From positions 4,350,501-4,414,500 of the forward strand of contig NC_081815.1 of NCBI RefSeq assembly GCF_030704535.1: DNA of 64,000 bases, in the 5' to 3' direction. The notes under the pieces are model-generated. The model was not told the DNA's origin, did no database searches, and was given only the letters and a program-made list of their open reading frames with translations. The position numbers and the translations under genes are program-made. Of the stretch, positions 42,701-51,892 are shown one piece after another. Each line of letters begins with the position of its first letter. Position 1 is the stretch's first letter. This stretch comes from Vitis vinifera (taxonomy: Eukaryota; Streptophyta; Magnoliopsida; Vitales; Vitaceae).

Positions 42701-45673
42701 AGGAACAAACAGGCAGAAGAAGGAAATAGTTCTAAAGATGCATACCTCAATTACTCGATGGACAATCGGAATATCTTTTCCCTGGAAATCGAAAGAAATA
42801 TGTATTAGCAAGAGAGATTACAGAGGCAAACATGTTCAGTATAAATAGGCCCATATCGAGAATGATCACTGAATGCCTAAATGTAAGAAAGACTACAGAT
42901 CCATCTATTTTATACAGAAGACATAGGAGAATTTCATCAACAACATAACTATCAAAATCCAGAAAGAAAATGTTTTAAAATGGAATTCCTTCACTTTTAT
43001 CAAGTCATCCATGAAATTTTCAGCCCTAGAATTAGAGCATGCTACAATTATAGAGAGCAAGAGTTTCAGAGGTGTTGAAAAGGAAAAAAGAGTTCAAGTC
43101 TACTTGAAGTCAGACGATTTATGTAGATACAGTCACAAAATATATCCTTGATCGCAGACCCATTAATGAAGTTCAAATTATGAATAGGTTGTTATATGGC
43201 CAGTTGAATTTTCAAGAAGCTGTTATCTTTTCGAAATACTTGGATTGCTCTATAACTCTTATTAATGAAAATAGAACTTGTATTTGGCAATAATATTTTT
43301 TAATAGGTCTGTTTTTGGCAAAAGATATGCAAAAGAGTCTATTCCATTTAAGCACTTCTCAGAAGATGCACAGACTTGCTCAAAAGCCATACCTTTCACC
43401 AGGAAAGTCCTTTATCTCAGAAGGAGATATTCCGCTAGAATGCCCATTTCTATATTATGTTGGAAGCAAGGAACACTGATGTTCCTCATAATTTTAGCCA
43501 ATATAATAGCTGAATTGAGTCGGTACATACTGGTATAGATTTTATGCATTTAACGAACCAAGTTTAAAATAAACCTACTGTCTCAGAAAAAGCAAAATGA
43601 AAACAGATACTTATTAAAAAAAATAAACACCTGACAATTTGAACAAGAAAAGAACATACATCAACATTAAACACCACAATTTCTCCAGTCCGAATGGGAT
43701 CCTTGGTCATTCGCAAAAATAAAATGTCTCCCTGCAAGAAAATAAAAGTTATACAGATACAACATGAAAAAAATTGCAATTGAAGGCCTAGATGCATGAC
43801 CTATATAGCAAAGGAAATAAAATGTATTGAATGTACTCCAGCACCTTTCTTTCTTTCTTTCTTTCTTTTTGCTTTTCTATTTTTTCTGAAGTGGCATAAC
43901 TTTACTATTAGGAGCAAAAAACAGGAAGAAAATTCCACCTCTCAGCTTGTATACTAACAGACATATATATATATATATAATCACTTCACAGTTGAAGATG
44001 CAAAATAAAATTAGTCAGTGTATTAACAGCCACAAAATCTAGGTATTCAATCATAACTTAGAGTGAATTAATATTAATATTCAACAGAACAGTTAAGGGT
44101 TTCTTTTTTCATTTATTTCAACCTTTTATGCATAGGCAATGGACTGGCAACAACTTCTGTTCAAATTATGGAAAACAAGACTCTGTGGTGTAAAGTCTTA
44201 TTATACCAACATCGAACTTGGACTTTCTTTTGGAATATATCTTGATAATGAACTACTTGTAAAACCTGCCCTTTTGGCGTTGAAGGTGAAAACAAATTTC
44301 ATAATAGAGATCCAAAAAACACATCACTCAATATTTCAAAATACCACTTGTCTCAAAAGTTTAAGTTATTAAAGAATGAGGCAAACAATGTACCAGCTAA
44401 CACTTAACATCCCACCTCTCTTGCAGCCTCCTCTTGAATGTGGAATCAACAAATTGGCTGAATAAACAATAAAGAAGTTTGAACCACTCCCTATTAGATT
44501 AGGCTTTTAGAGGTTTTGTGTTCAAGCCTCTTAATGTTTACTTACCCATTCATTTATACACATGCAAAAGGTAACCAAAGTGAGTGGGGCATTAAGTTTT
44601 TGGTTAGCTAGCTTCATAGAAATTGTTGACTCATACCTAATAGCTCAAGCTTTTGGGGCTTTCAGGCAAATGGTAGTTTACAAGCAAGCTGTGCATCAAG
44701 GAACAATAAAAGCTATTTACAACTTCAGATACAAAACTTACAAGAGCTATCTGTTTGAAAGGGAATAGTAGTTTCAAGGTTTATTTAATTAAAAAGTTCA
44801 TTGAAAACTCAAATTTGAAAATTTAACCCTCCATCATTTTCGGTCTTGTTTTAACAAAAATACCTTCAATGTTTTCTTGTCAAAATAACCCATTTTTTCA
44901 AAACTTACGTGTAAATACTTGAAATGGTAAAGGGTATTTATGCCATAAATGAATTACTTTTTAAGTAAAAACATGGGATGGGTTGGATTCACAAATTCGG
45001 GAATTATTTCATTCTTTTTAATTAATTAATTCAGTTTGAAAGCAGTGATCCTGGATCACAATAAACCCTATGCTACAAAACAAGTAAGTTTTGTGGCAAT
45101 AAACCATACCCTTTTGAAACCAGGTTCCATGCTTCCAGAGAGCACAACTACAACAGGTGAACTGCTACCAGTTATACATATTAATCCTTTCCAGATCATC
45201 AGCGCAGAGGCAACAATCATTCCTGAAATACAATTCAAACAAGAAGAATCTTTCAATGCCATTCATCTTCAGAGCAAAAGCACATGTGTCCCCCCAAATT
45301 GTTTCATGCTAGAGGAAGTCAGAATTTTTGCAAGTCCACAACCAAAAATGCCCCGTCTCAAAGCGCATTACCAGATGAAACTTCATGGGGTGTTTTTTCT
45401 TTTTGCTTCAGTAAGCAAGAAAAAGTAGCTCTAATATGCCCTGAAACCTCAACCCAATTGAAATTGTAACTTTATTTTCATTTCCTTTCTATTCTTGGGT
45501 TCCAAACAAAAAAGGAAAAAAAAAAAAAAGATCAAAAGAGTGAAAGAGAGTTGAAGATAGAAGCAAAAATAATGAAGGGAGATGTATTACTAACCAAGGG
45601 TGGCAGCTTGAGATAGAGTTGACCTGATCTGAAGAGTTTTGATGGAGTCCATGCTCTCTCCTATCAACCCCAT
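30713..45673 (-). CDS. SEC11: SEC11, catalytic subunit of the ER signal peptidase complex
   Basis: Removes signal peptides from secretory proteins at the ER membrane. Eight coding exons on the minus strand join in phase to 180 aa, the usual length: 45673-45595, 45222-45110, 43731-43660, 42781-42746, 32466-32421, 32075-31988, 30935-30878 and 30763-30713, all GT-AG. Visible: N-terminal [11 protein letters not shown], a membrane segment (about 28-44), catalytic Ser57 in [13 protein letters not shown], His96 in IPIVHRVI, and Asp117/Asp123 in [11 protein letters not shown]. These align with human SEC11A Ser56, His96, Asp116 and Asp122. The end holds [31 protein letters not shown] and the tail [16 protein letters not shown]. 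Start 45673 was chosen by homology; an upstream in-frame ATG would add about 33 residues. Intron 4 spans 10.3 kb and holds two LINE remnants; intron 6 holds a third. The usual GDNN is GDHN here. Confidence 0.9.
31400..31928 (+). mobile_element. 5'-truncated LINE (L1-type) 3' end in SEC11 intron 6
   Basis: Frames on the plus strand read [15 protein letters not shown] and then [34 protein letters not shown], the zinc-finger-like C-terminal region found behind plant LINE reverse transcriptases. It ends in a (TAA)n-like tail at 31909-31927. The host gene is on the opposite strand. Confidence 0.7.
33014..33152. repeat. Tandem duplication of a ~70-bp unit in SEC11 intron 4
   Basis: CTTTAAAGTAATATCCAG, GAATATTGGTTATTAT, and CCATTCCAATTCCA occur in the same order twice, about 70 bp apart, with a few substitutions. 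Confidence 0.75.
34640..37560 (-). mobile_element. Degenerate L1-type LINE in SEC11 intron 4 (sense to the gene)
   Basis: Minus-strand frames in order from right to left: an ORF1-like tail (about 37560-36960), the start of the apurinic endonuclease ([12 protein letters not shown], then [27 protein letters not shown] at 36900-36680), a reverse-transcriptase C-terminal region ([37 protein letters not shown] at 35735-35560), [10 protein letters not shown] and [16 protein letters not shown] (35190-35070), and [16 protein letters not shown] near 34830. All are broken by stops and frameshifts, and the middle of the reverse transcriptase is missing. Ends are approximate. Confidence 0.7.
37999..40742 (+). 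mobile_element. 5'-truncated L1-type LINE with poly(A) tail in SEC11 intron 4 (antisense to the gene)
   Basis: Frames read [19 protein letters not shown], then [64 protein letters not shown], and an active-site box [14 protein letters not shown] where the family usually has ADD. The zinc-finger-like tail [20 protein letters not shown] follows at about 40040-40110. It ends with a poly(A) run (40728-40742). Imperfect target duplications flank it: ACATATAGACTTGA (37985-37998) and ACATATACACTTGA (40743-40756). Several stops make it non-coding. Confidence 0.85.
44780..44990. repeat. Dispersed AT-rich repeat, copy 3, in SEC11 intron 2
   Basis: TTATTTAATTAAAAAGTTC, ATTTGAAAATTTAACCCTCC, CTTACGTGTAAATACTTG and AAGGGTATTTATG match the ordered blocks of the copies near 7889 and 8268. 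Confidence 0.6.
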
Positions 45674-46197
45674 TTCTCTGAGAGCTTCTTCTTCCAATGC
45701 AATTGCAGTTGAGTAAACAGGAAATGAAGATTTGGAATGTGCGTGAAGGACTTGGCTATTCAGACCAGCCATGTGGCAGTTGGATGTTTGATGGGAATGC
45801 GTGTTTGGGTGGCCCACTATCAAGCCATGTCATGTAATCTTTGTTAAATCATATTAATTTAAAAAATTTTAAATTAAATAATAATATTTTTAAGGGTTGA
45901 GATTAATATGGTTTTTAATCTTCCCAAATATTAACTTTTATTAAAGAAAATATATCTAAGTAATTAGAAAAACACTCAAATATATGGTGTTTCCAATCCC
46001 CAATAAATATGACTAATTCCAAAATTTTAAGACGAAGAGCTCTTCAAGGGAGACCTAAAACTTTTTAAAAATTTTCAGAGAAGACTTAACTAATCTCTCC
46101 GAATTGTCAAATAAAAATTGTAGAATTTTTTTTTTTTTTAATTTCAAAGTTTGAAAATCAAAATCTATAAAAGATTTTTTTTCATTATTCAAGGTTA

Positions 46198-46890
46198 AAT
46201 TGTTGAAAACCCTTTATCGATGTTATTCAAAAGAAGGCCCAAGTTATATCATAGTCTAAATCACAATAGGATCGAAGTTAAGACAAAACTCAAGTTAAAT
46301 CAAAACTCAAAATTAAGAATATATTTAAAAATATTTTTATTTAAAGTGTTTTTAGTATAAATGTTTTCTTAAAAAGTGTTTTAAGGAAAATCACATATGA
46401 AGTGTTTTTCTAAAAAAAATTACAAGTAATTTTTCAATACTATAAATGATTTTTCAAAATTTTAAAAGTATTTCCTAATTTTTGTCAAACATCTAATGTT
46501 TTGAAATCATTGCTAAATGAACTCTAAATTTAAGTCAAACCCAAATTAAGTTCAAACTATTTGAGATCATAGGTTAAGACCCAAATCATACCAAGGTCCA
46601 AACCACTACAAGGCCCAAGTTAAAACAAAGCTCAAGTCAAGTCAAAACTCAAAACTAAATTTAAGACAAACCCAAATTAAGTTCAAGTTATTTTGAGATC
46701 AAGTTGTTGAAGGCCTTAGTTCAATATTATTCAAGTGAAGACCCAAATCACAGCAAGGCTCAAACCATGACAAGGCCCAAGTTAAGACAAAATCCTCAAG
46801 ACAAAACTCAAAATTAAATCTAAGTCTAACCCAAATTAAGTTCAAACTATTTGAGATCAAGTTTTTTCAAGCCCTCAATTAACCATTATG
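46198..46890. repeat. Degenerate minisatellite, unit about 120-150 bp
   Basis: The ordered words GTTGAAGGC, ATTATTCAA, GAAGACCCAAATC, AAGGCCCAAGTTAAGACAAA, ACTCAAAATTAA and AACCCAAATTAAGTTCAA recur about four times (starts near 46198, 46530, 46690 and 46860), partial in the first and last copies and split by a different AT-rich block at 46320-46510. Confidence 0.7.
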
Positions 46891-47766
46891 AAAAGAATAA
46901 TAAGAGGAGATAATAGAGACTGCACCCTATATATTACTTTTTCAAATCAATAAAAATCAAATTTAATCATGCATAATTTTTCATGAAAGAAAAATTTGTA
47001 TGTAAAATATTGTCATGGTTTTCATACCATAACTATCTTCACAATAGACAAGATGCAATTCATAAAGTTATAACACATAAGATTGCTCCAAGATTAGTGA
47101 ATAACAAAAGATATGAAGCTGAAAATCAGACAAAAGACGATCGATTGATGAAAAAAGGAAATAATATTTTAGAGAAGATATCGTGAACATATGGAAATTG
47201 AAGATGAAAATAATAATACATTGCTCAAGAGACATCAAAGTTGAATCAAAGAAAGAATGAACCATTAAGTTCCCTTTGGTCGGATAAAAAACAATATAAG
47301 AAAACTAAACATTGAATCTTAAATTTACAAATACTTCTACTTTAAGTTCGATTAAGGATTCAAAAACTTTTTTTTTATGTATTTATATGAAATTTAAAAT
47401 AGTAAATATGATAAAATTTTAAGATAACAATAAAAAGGTAAAAATAAATTTTTATATTTTTATAAAAAAAATGAATAAGTATATAACATAAATAAGTATT
47501 ATAAAAACTTTAAATTCGATTTGGGTTAAGCTCGGGTTGTTTCAATCTTGATCTGAACTCCAATTGAAAAAATCTAATCCAAACCCAATATGGTATTAAA
47601 ATGGTTGTCCAAACCCATTCGGATCGGGTAGTCAAAACAAGTCCAAATATCCGATTCGGATCAGGTTGGTTTATATCAACCCGCCCTAGTTGGGTTCATA
47701 TATAATTTGGCTTGATGCGGCCATAAACCCTTACTCATATATTTTGTGTGACCTTCGTTCCACGAA

Positions 47767-47775
47767 AAACCCTAG
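47767..47775 (+). promoter_or_regulatory. Telo-box-like motif in the SNU13 leader
   Basis: AAACCCTAG lies about 30 bp before the SNU13 start codon, matching the telo-box of plant ribosome- and translation-related genes. Confidence 0.5.
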
Positions 47776-47805
47776 CCCCTCTTCTCCCCCAAGAAAACAA
47801 CAGCA

Positions 47806-50030
47806 ATGGTACTTTCTCTCTTTCTCTCTCTGTGATCATCCTCTACTCTATGGAATTTTTTTGTGTGGTTTATCATCGTTGTTGTTGTGATGTTGTTGGT
47901 TTCAGACAGGTGCAGGTGAAGCAGTAAATCCAAAAGCATACCCACTTGCGGATGCGCAACTCACCATAACTATTCTGGATCTCATTCAACAAGCTGCCAA
48001 CTACAAGCAGCTCAAAAAGGGCGCTAATGAAGGTCCCTTTCTGCAATAACTCTATTTATATAGCTCGATTTGTTTTTTCTATTTCATAATATTTATACGT
48101 GCTTTGAAATTTCAGCAACCAAAACCCTCAATAGGGGTATCTCTGAGTTCGTAGTTATGGCTGCTGACACGGAGCCCCTTGAAATCCTACTCCATCTTCC
48201 TTTGCTTGCTGAGGATAAGGTACCGTGTATTGGTGACGAACTGTTATTTGGTTTTTGATTTATTTTTGGTTGTACTCTTTGAATAAGTCATAAGCGTTTG
48301 TAATTGATAATGTGTTTTGGGCAATTTAATTGCTAGGGTTGGCAATGGGATATGAATTTCCCATTCATACCTTCCTTGGTCAGGTTCTTGGCGACTTCGT
48401 TAGTGGTTATGCCCATCATCTTAATCAGATGATAACATTCAGGCATTTAGAGCTCGAGGCAAATTTTTGGCCTTTTTGATGGAATTTTTAAAATGCATAT
48501 TAACCTAGATTCCTAGAGGCAAAGGGGAATATCCTACTGGTATTTTTGGTTAAAGATTGAAAGAGAATTTTCTAATGATTATATTCTAGCCTTTAACATG
48601 GTGGATATTGGAGAGATGAAAACTCATCCATCTCTTAGTTGTTGTTATTATGGAATGATTTAACTTTAAGATAGCTCATTTGGTAGTGGAAAGACCAATG
48701 CCAGTAGTTGGGCTTCTTTCTTCTCTAGAAAGATGAAAGAGATGGTGGTAGATGATTTAGGGTGTTTTTCATTAGGTAGAGATCTTCCCAGATGACTGTT
48801 TAGACTTTCAGTGCTTTCTATGTTTTTGTGGGTTTTGTTTAATATTGAGATTTTTCCTTGTTATTTTGTTATGTCATTTGATGTCTTTCTTTTTCCTTGT
48901 GGGTTCTTTTTTCTTGTGTGATAAATAGTGACAGTAGGTTTTGGGTAGCACATTTGCATAATATGTATGATTATATCATAGTATAATTTCATTATTTATG
49001 TCAACTGAACACTTGGCAAAGTCTGCAGGAGTTATATCATCAATTGGAAGGGAGAAAAATGACTGATTGATAAGTGAATTGTTTAGGGGCCATTTTGTTA
49101 GTTTTTGGGTCATTAACCCTATTCTCAATAATGATTGCATATGAAATCTGATGGGATTATGCTGTGGAAAAGGTTAATGCTGGAAGCACATCAAATAATT
49201 CACGAAACATATTATCCCGAGTTATTTTCTCCTTGGGCTTGTATATGCAGTTTCTATTATCAACAAGGAGTTTTTCCTTTGGGTTGACATTAACCTCCAG
49301 TGACAGGACTGACTGACCTCTCCTTTTTTTTCCCTCTTTTTTCATGGGCAGTTGTGGACGTGTGGTCTTTTCCAGTCCATATACAATTTTTTATGGAATG
49401 GTTTACCTCAGCTGGGAGTCTTAGATGTTTTCTCAACTAGCTGGTTTCATCTATTAATTATTATTTTGTTGGCCCAAAACTGCATTTGAGCTATAAAGCA
49501 TGTGTGGGGCACCTATTCCAATTTCTTCTTCTTTCATACGCAATACATGGAGTCTGATTTTTTTCTTTTGTTTTACAAGTTTTCTGAAAACAAAAATTCT
49601 TAGAACTGCATATGGATTTCCAGTAAGAGAAGTCATATTTTTAGGATATAGTTAGTTTTTGGATTCTGTTGAAACATTTTTATAGATATTTTCAGAATTT
49701 TGTTTCCTTGCTAGTTCAGAATAATTATAATGCATTCATAACAAGTTCTGATTCTTGAATTTGGCAGAATGTGCCTTATGTATTTGTCCCTTCAAAGCAA
49801 GCACTTGGCCGTGCATGTGGAGTCACAAGGCCTGTCATTGCCTGTTCGGTGACTAGCAATGAGGGAAGCCAACTGAAATCTCAAATACAACAACTCAAGG
49901 TACCTTGCCGTCAATATCTTCTGTTTTTCAAATTTTTTTGTCAAATTTTACTTACAGTGATTTTGATCTGGCAGCTGAATTTTTTTTTTTTCATGAAATG
50001 CAGGATGCCATTGAGAAGCTCTTGATCTGA
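47806..50030 (+). CDS. SNU13: SNU13/15.5K (NHP2-like protein 1), L7Ae-family RNA-binding protein
   Basis: Binds the kink-turn of U4 snRNA in the U4/U6.U5 tri-snRNP and of C/D box snoRNAs, so it serves both splicing and rRNA methylation; nuclear and nucleolar. Five coding exons, 47806-47808, 47906-48032, 48116-48219, 49768-49899 and 50004-50030, give 130 aa in phase. Exon 1 contributes only the ATG codon, directly followed by the GT donor. Visible family motifs: [25 protein letters not shown] (kink-turn contact region), [35 protein letters not shown] and [16 protein letters not shown]. Length is at the family's 125-130 aa. Intron 3 is 1.55 kb. No lesion is seen. Confidence 0.95.
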
Positions 50031-51386
50031 GAAATATGGAATCTCGTTTCGGTGTGATGGGCCTCTTGGATCATAGTAGAAGTAGCAGCTCCTTTAGAGG
50101 CTTTGACCTAATGTAGTTGTTGTGCCACTAGGGAATTGAGCTCTTTCATTGTGACATTTATCAAAAATTTTATCCTCCATGGTTTTCCTAATTTAATATG
50201 AGAGAATATTTGGATATATATTTGCCAAAGTAAGGATGAATGATGCTTTAAACTGATCTTAGTAGTGTGTTTATGCTAAGTCTGTTGGCTGTGTTGTTTG
50301 GTGCTTTAAGATGGTTATGTATTTGCTCTTCCTGAAATACAATGTGCCACTGTCTTGGACTGGGTAATCTGGTATTAGAAATCATTCTAACTTCCGCAAA
50401 ATGAATTTGATTAGCCACTTGGGCAGATGATTTGGGCAGGTCTTTTTTATTTTTTATTTTTTTAAATGGGTATGATTTGGGTAGTTTGTAACAAGCTTGT
50501 GGTTTTTCTAGTTTGGTTGGGATGAGTGACCTATCATATAGCATAATGAATTTGGTTGGGATGTTTGTACCGTAGAACATGCTATGTGATCATGTCTATA
50601 TTCAAACGTATTTGTAGCTTTCACTAAGTATTATTATCTTTCTTTTTCCTTTTTAATGTATTGTGTTGGATTAATGTAGATATTAAGTTTAAGTTGTTTA
50701 CGGCTATGGATGGGGTTGGAATGGGTGATCATCCTGATCACATATCTCCCACCCCCTCCCAAAGAAAATTTTAAATGGGGTGGGGATAATTTTCATACCC
50801 ACCTCATTAAATATTTTTTATTTAATTGTACATAATTAGGTCATTTGACCCAAGTTTGGTCTAAATACCTAATCTATAGCAAACTCATATGGGTATTTTT
50901 TGACATCTGTCTCATGCCATCCATACTTACAATTGCAATGAACTGATTATCTTTTCGATAAAATTTGCTTGAATGTTGGGTTGTTTATTATGGCTTGAGC
51001 ACCTGTTTGATGGGTGGTAGGAGGAGAAGATGAGAGAGTTTGTGCAGATGTCACGTGTCTACTGCTTTTAACAAAAAAAAGGCAAGCCTTTTCTGCCCGT
51101 AAACCTTAACGGGTGAAACTTAATAGCAAAAATTTTAAAAGCAAATACATTAAAATTTCTTATTTCAATAAATTTAAAATGGGAAACTAATATGTACGAT
51201 TCTTTTCAACATAATAATACTGGTGCCAAATGCAAAAAAACATAAACAAAATGCACGATTTACATTTTGTAATCAATGAGGGCTAAATTGGAAGCAGAGA
51301 TATAGAATCCATAAATAAAGTTGTAAATCTTTTTGGATATGATATGAATATATTATATAGAAAATAATCACAACTTCAAGCATATT
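50031..51386. other. SNU13 3' UTR and intergenic DNA
   Basis: The first ~150-200 bases are probably SNU13 3' UTR. The rest has no coding or structural signal I can support until the tRNA. Confidence 0.5.
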
Positions 51387-51468
51387 GTGGGCGTGCCGGA
51401 GTGGTTATCGGGCATGACTAGAAATCATGTGGGCTCTGCCCGCGCAGGTTCGAATCCTGCCGCCCACG
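51387..51468 (+). tRNA. tRNA-Ser(AGA)
   Basis: An 82-nt class II tRNA. The acceptor stem GTGGGCG pairs with CGCCCAC (51461-51467) and the discriminator is G. The anticodon stem CATGA/TCATG encloses the loop CTAGAAA with anticodon AGA at 51420-51422. A long variable arm follows, as in serine tRNAs. Internal promoter boxes A (TGCCGGAGTGG, 51394-51404) and B (GGTTCGAATCC, 51447-51457) are intact. No intron and no encoded CCA. CAA-type motifs lie just upstream. Confidence 0.96.
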
Positions 51469-51469
51469 C

Positions 51470-51474
51470 TTTTT
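51470..51474 (+). terminator. RNA polymerase III terminator of the tRNA gene
   Basis: TTTTT begins two bases after the discriminator base of the tRNA. Confidence 0.85.
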
Positions 51475-51892
51475 CATTTTGCGTTGCTTCTACTTTGAAT
51501 GTGAAACTTCTAAAGAAACTATCAACACAATATTTTTGGTTTCAGAAAATATCAAAGAAAGAAAAAATAATTTTTATTTTTATTTTTATGTTTAATTATA
51601 TCATAAAATATATATATATAATTAAAATGAAATAAATTTGAAATAACATATAAAAATAATTTATAAATTTAAATCATTTTTTTTTTTCCTTCACCTTTCC
51701 ACCTTTTTCTTTTATTTTACTTTTCTCCTTTATTTTTTTTCATTCCCTCGAATTTTTCGTAACCAAACATACTCTTAACCATAATACATCGCTTTAAAAG
51801 GATTTGAGGCAATCGTTTCACTTTTAACAAGATTTGAGGTAGTCAGTGACGGTTGTCAACTTATGTTGTTACAAAGACCCTCTTCCTCTACT
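51475..51892. other. Spacer between tRNA and PPR gene 3' end
   Basis: AT-rich, with a T/C-rich stretch at 51678-51760. Probably contains the PPR gene 3' UTR on the minus strand. No gene is seen. Confidence 0.5.

Larger units (their letters stand above)
45674..47805. other. Divergent intergenic region between SEC11 and SNU13
   Basis: Shared upstream region of two genes transcribed away from each other. Contains the SEC11 leader near 45680-45800, AT-rich DNA, an A/T-rich dispersed-repeat block at 46320-46510, a minisatellite described separately, and the SNU13 promoter from about 47500. No further gene is seen. Confidence 0.5.

Noticed and set aside
43963-43980. TA and CTTT microsatellites in SEC11 intron 2/3
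   Set aside because: Simple sequence repeats of ordinary length with no wider structure.
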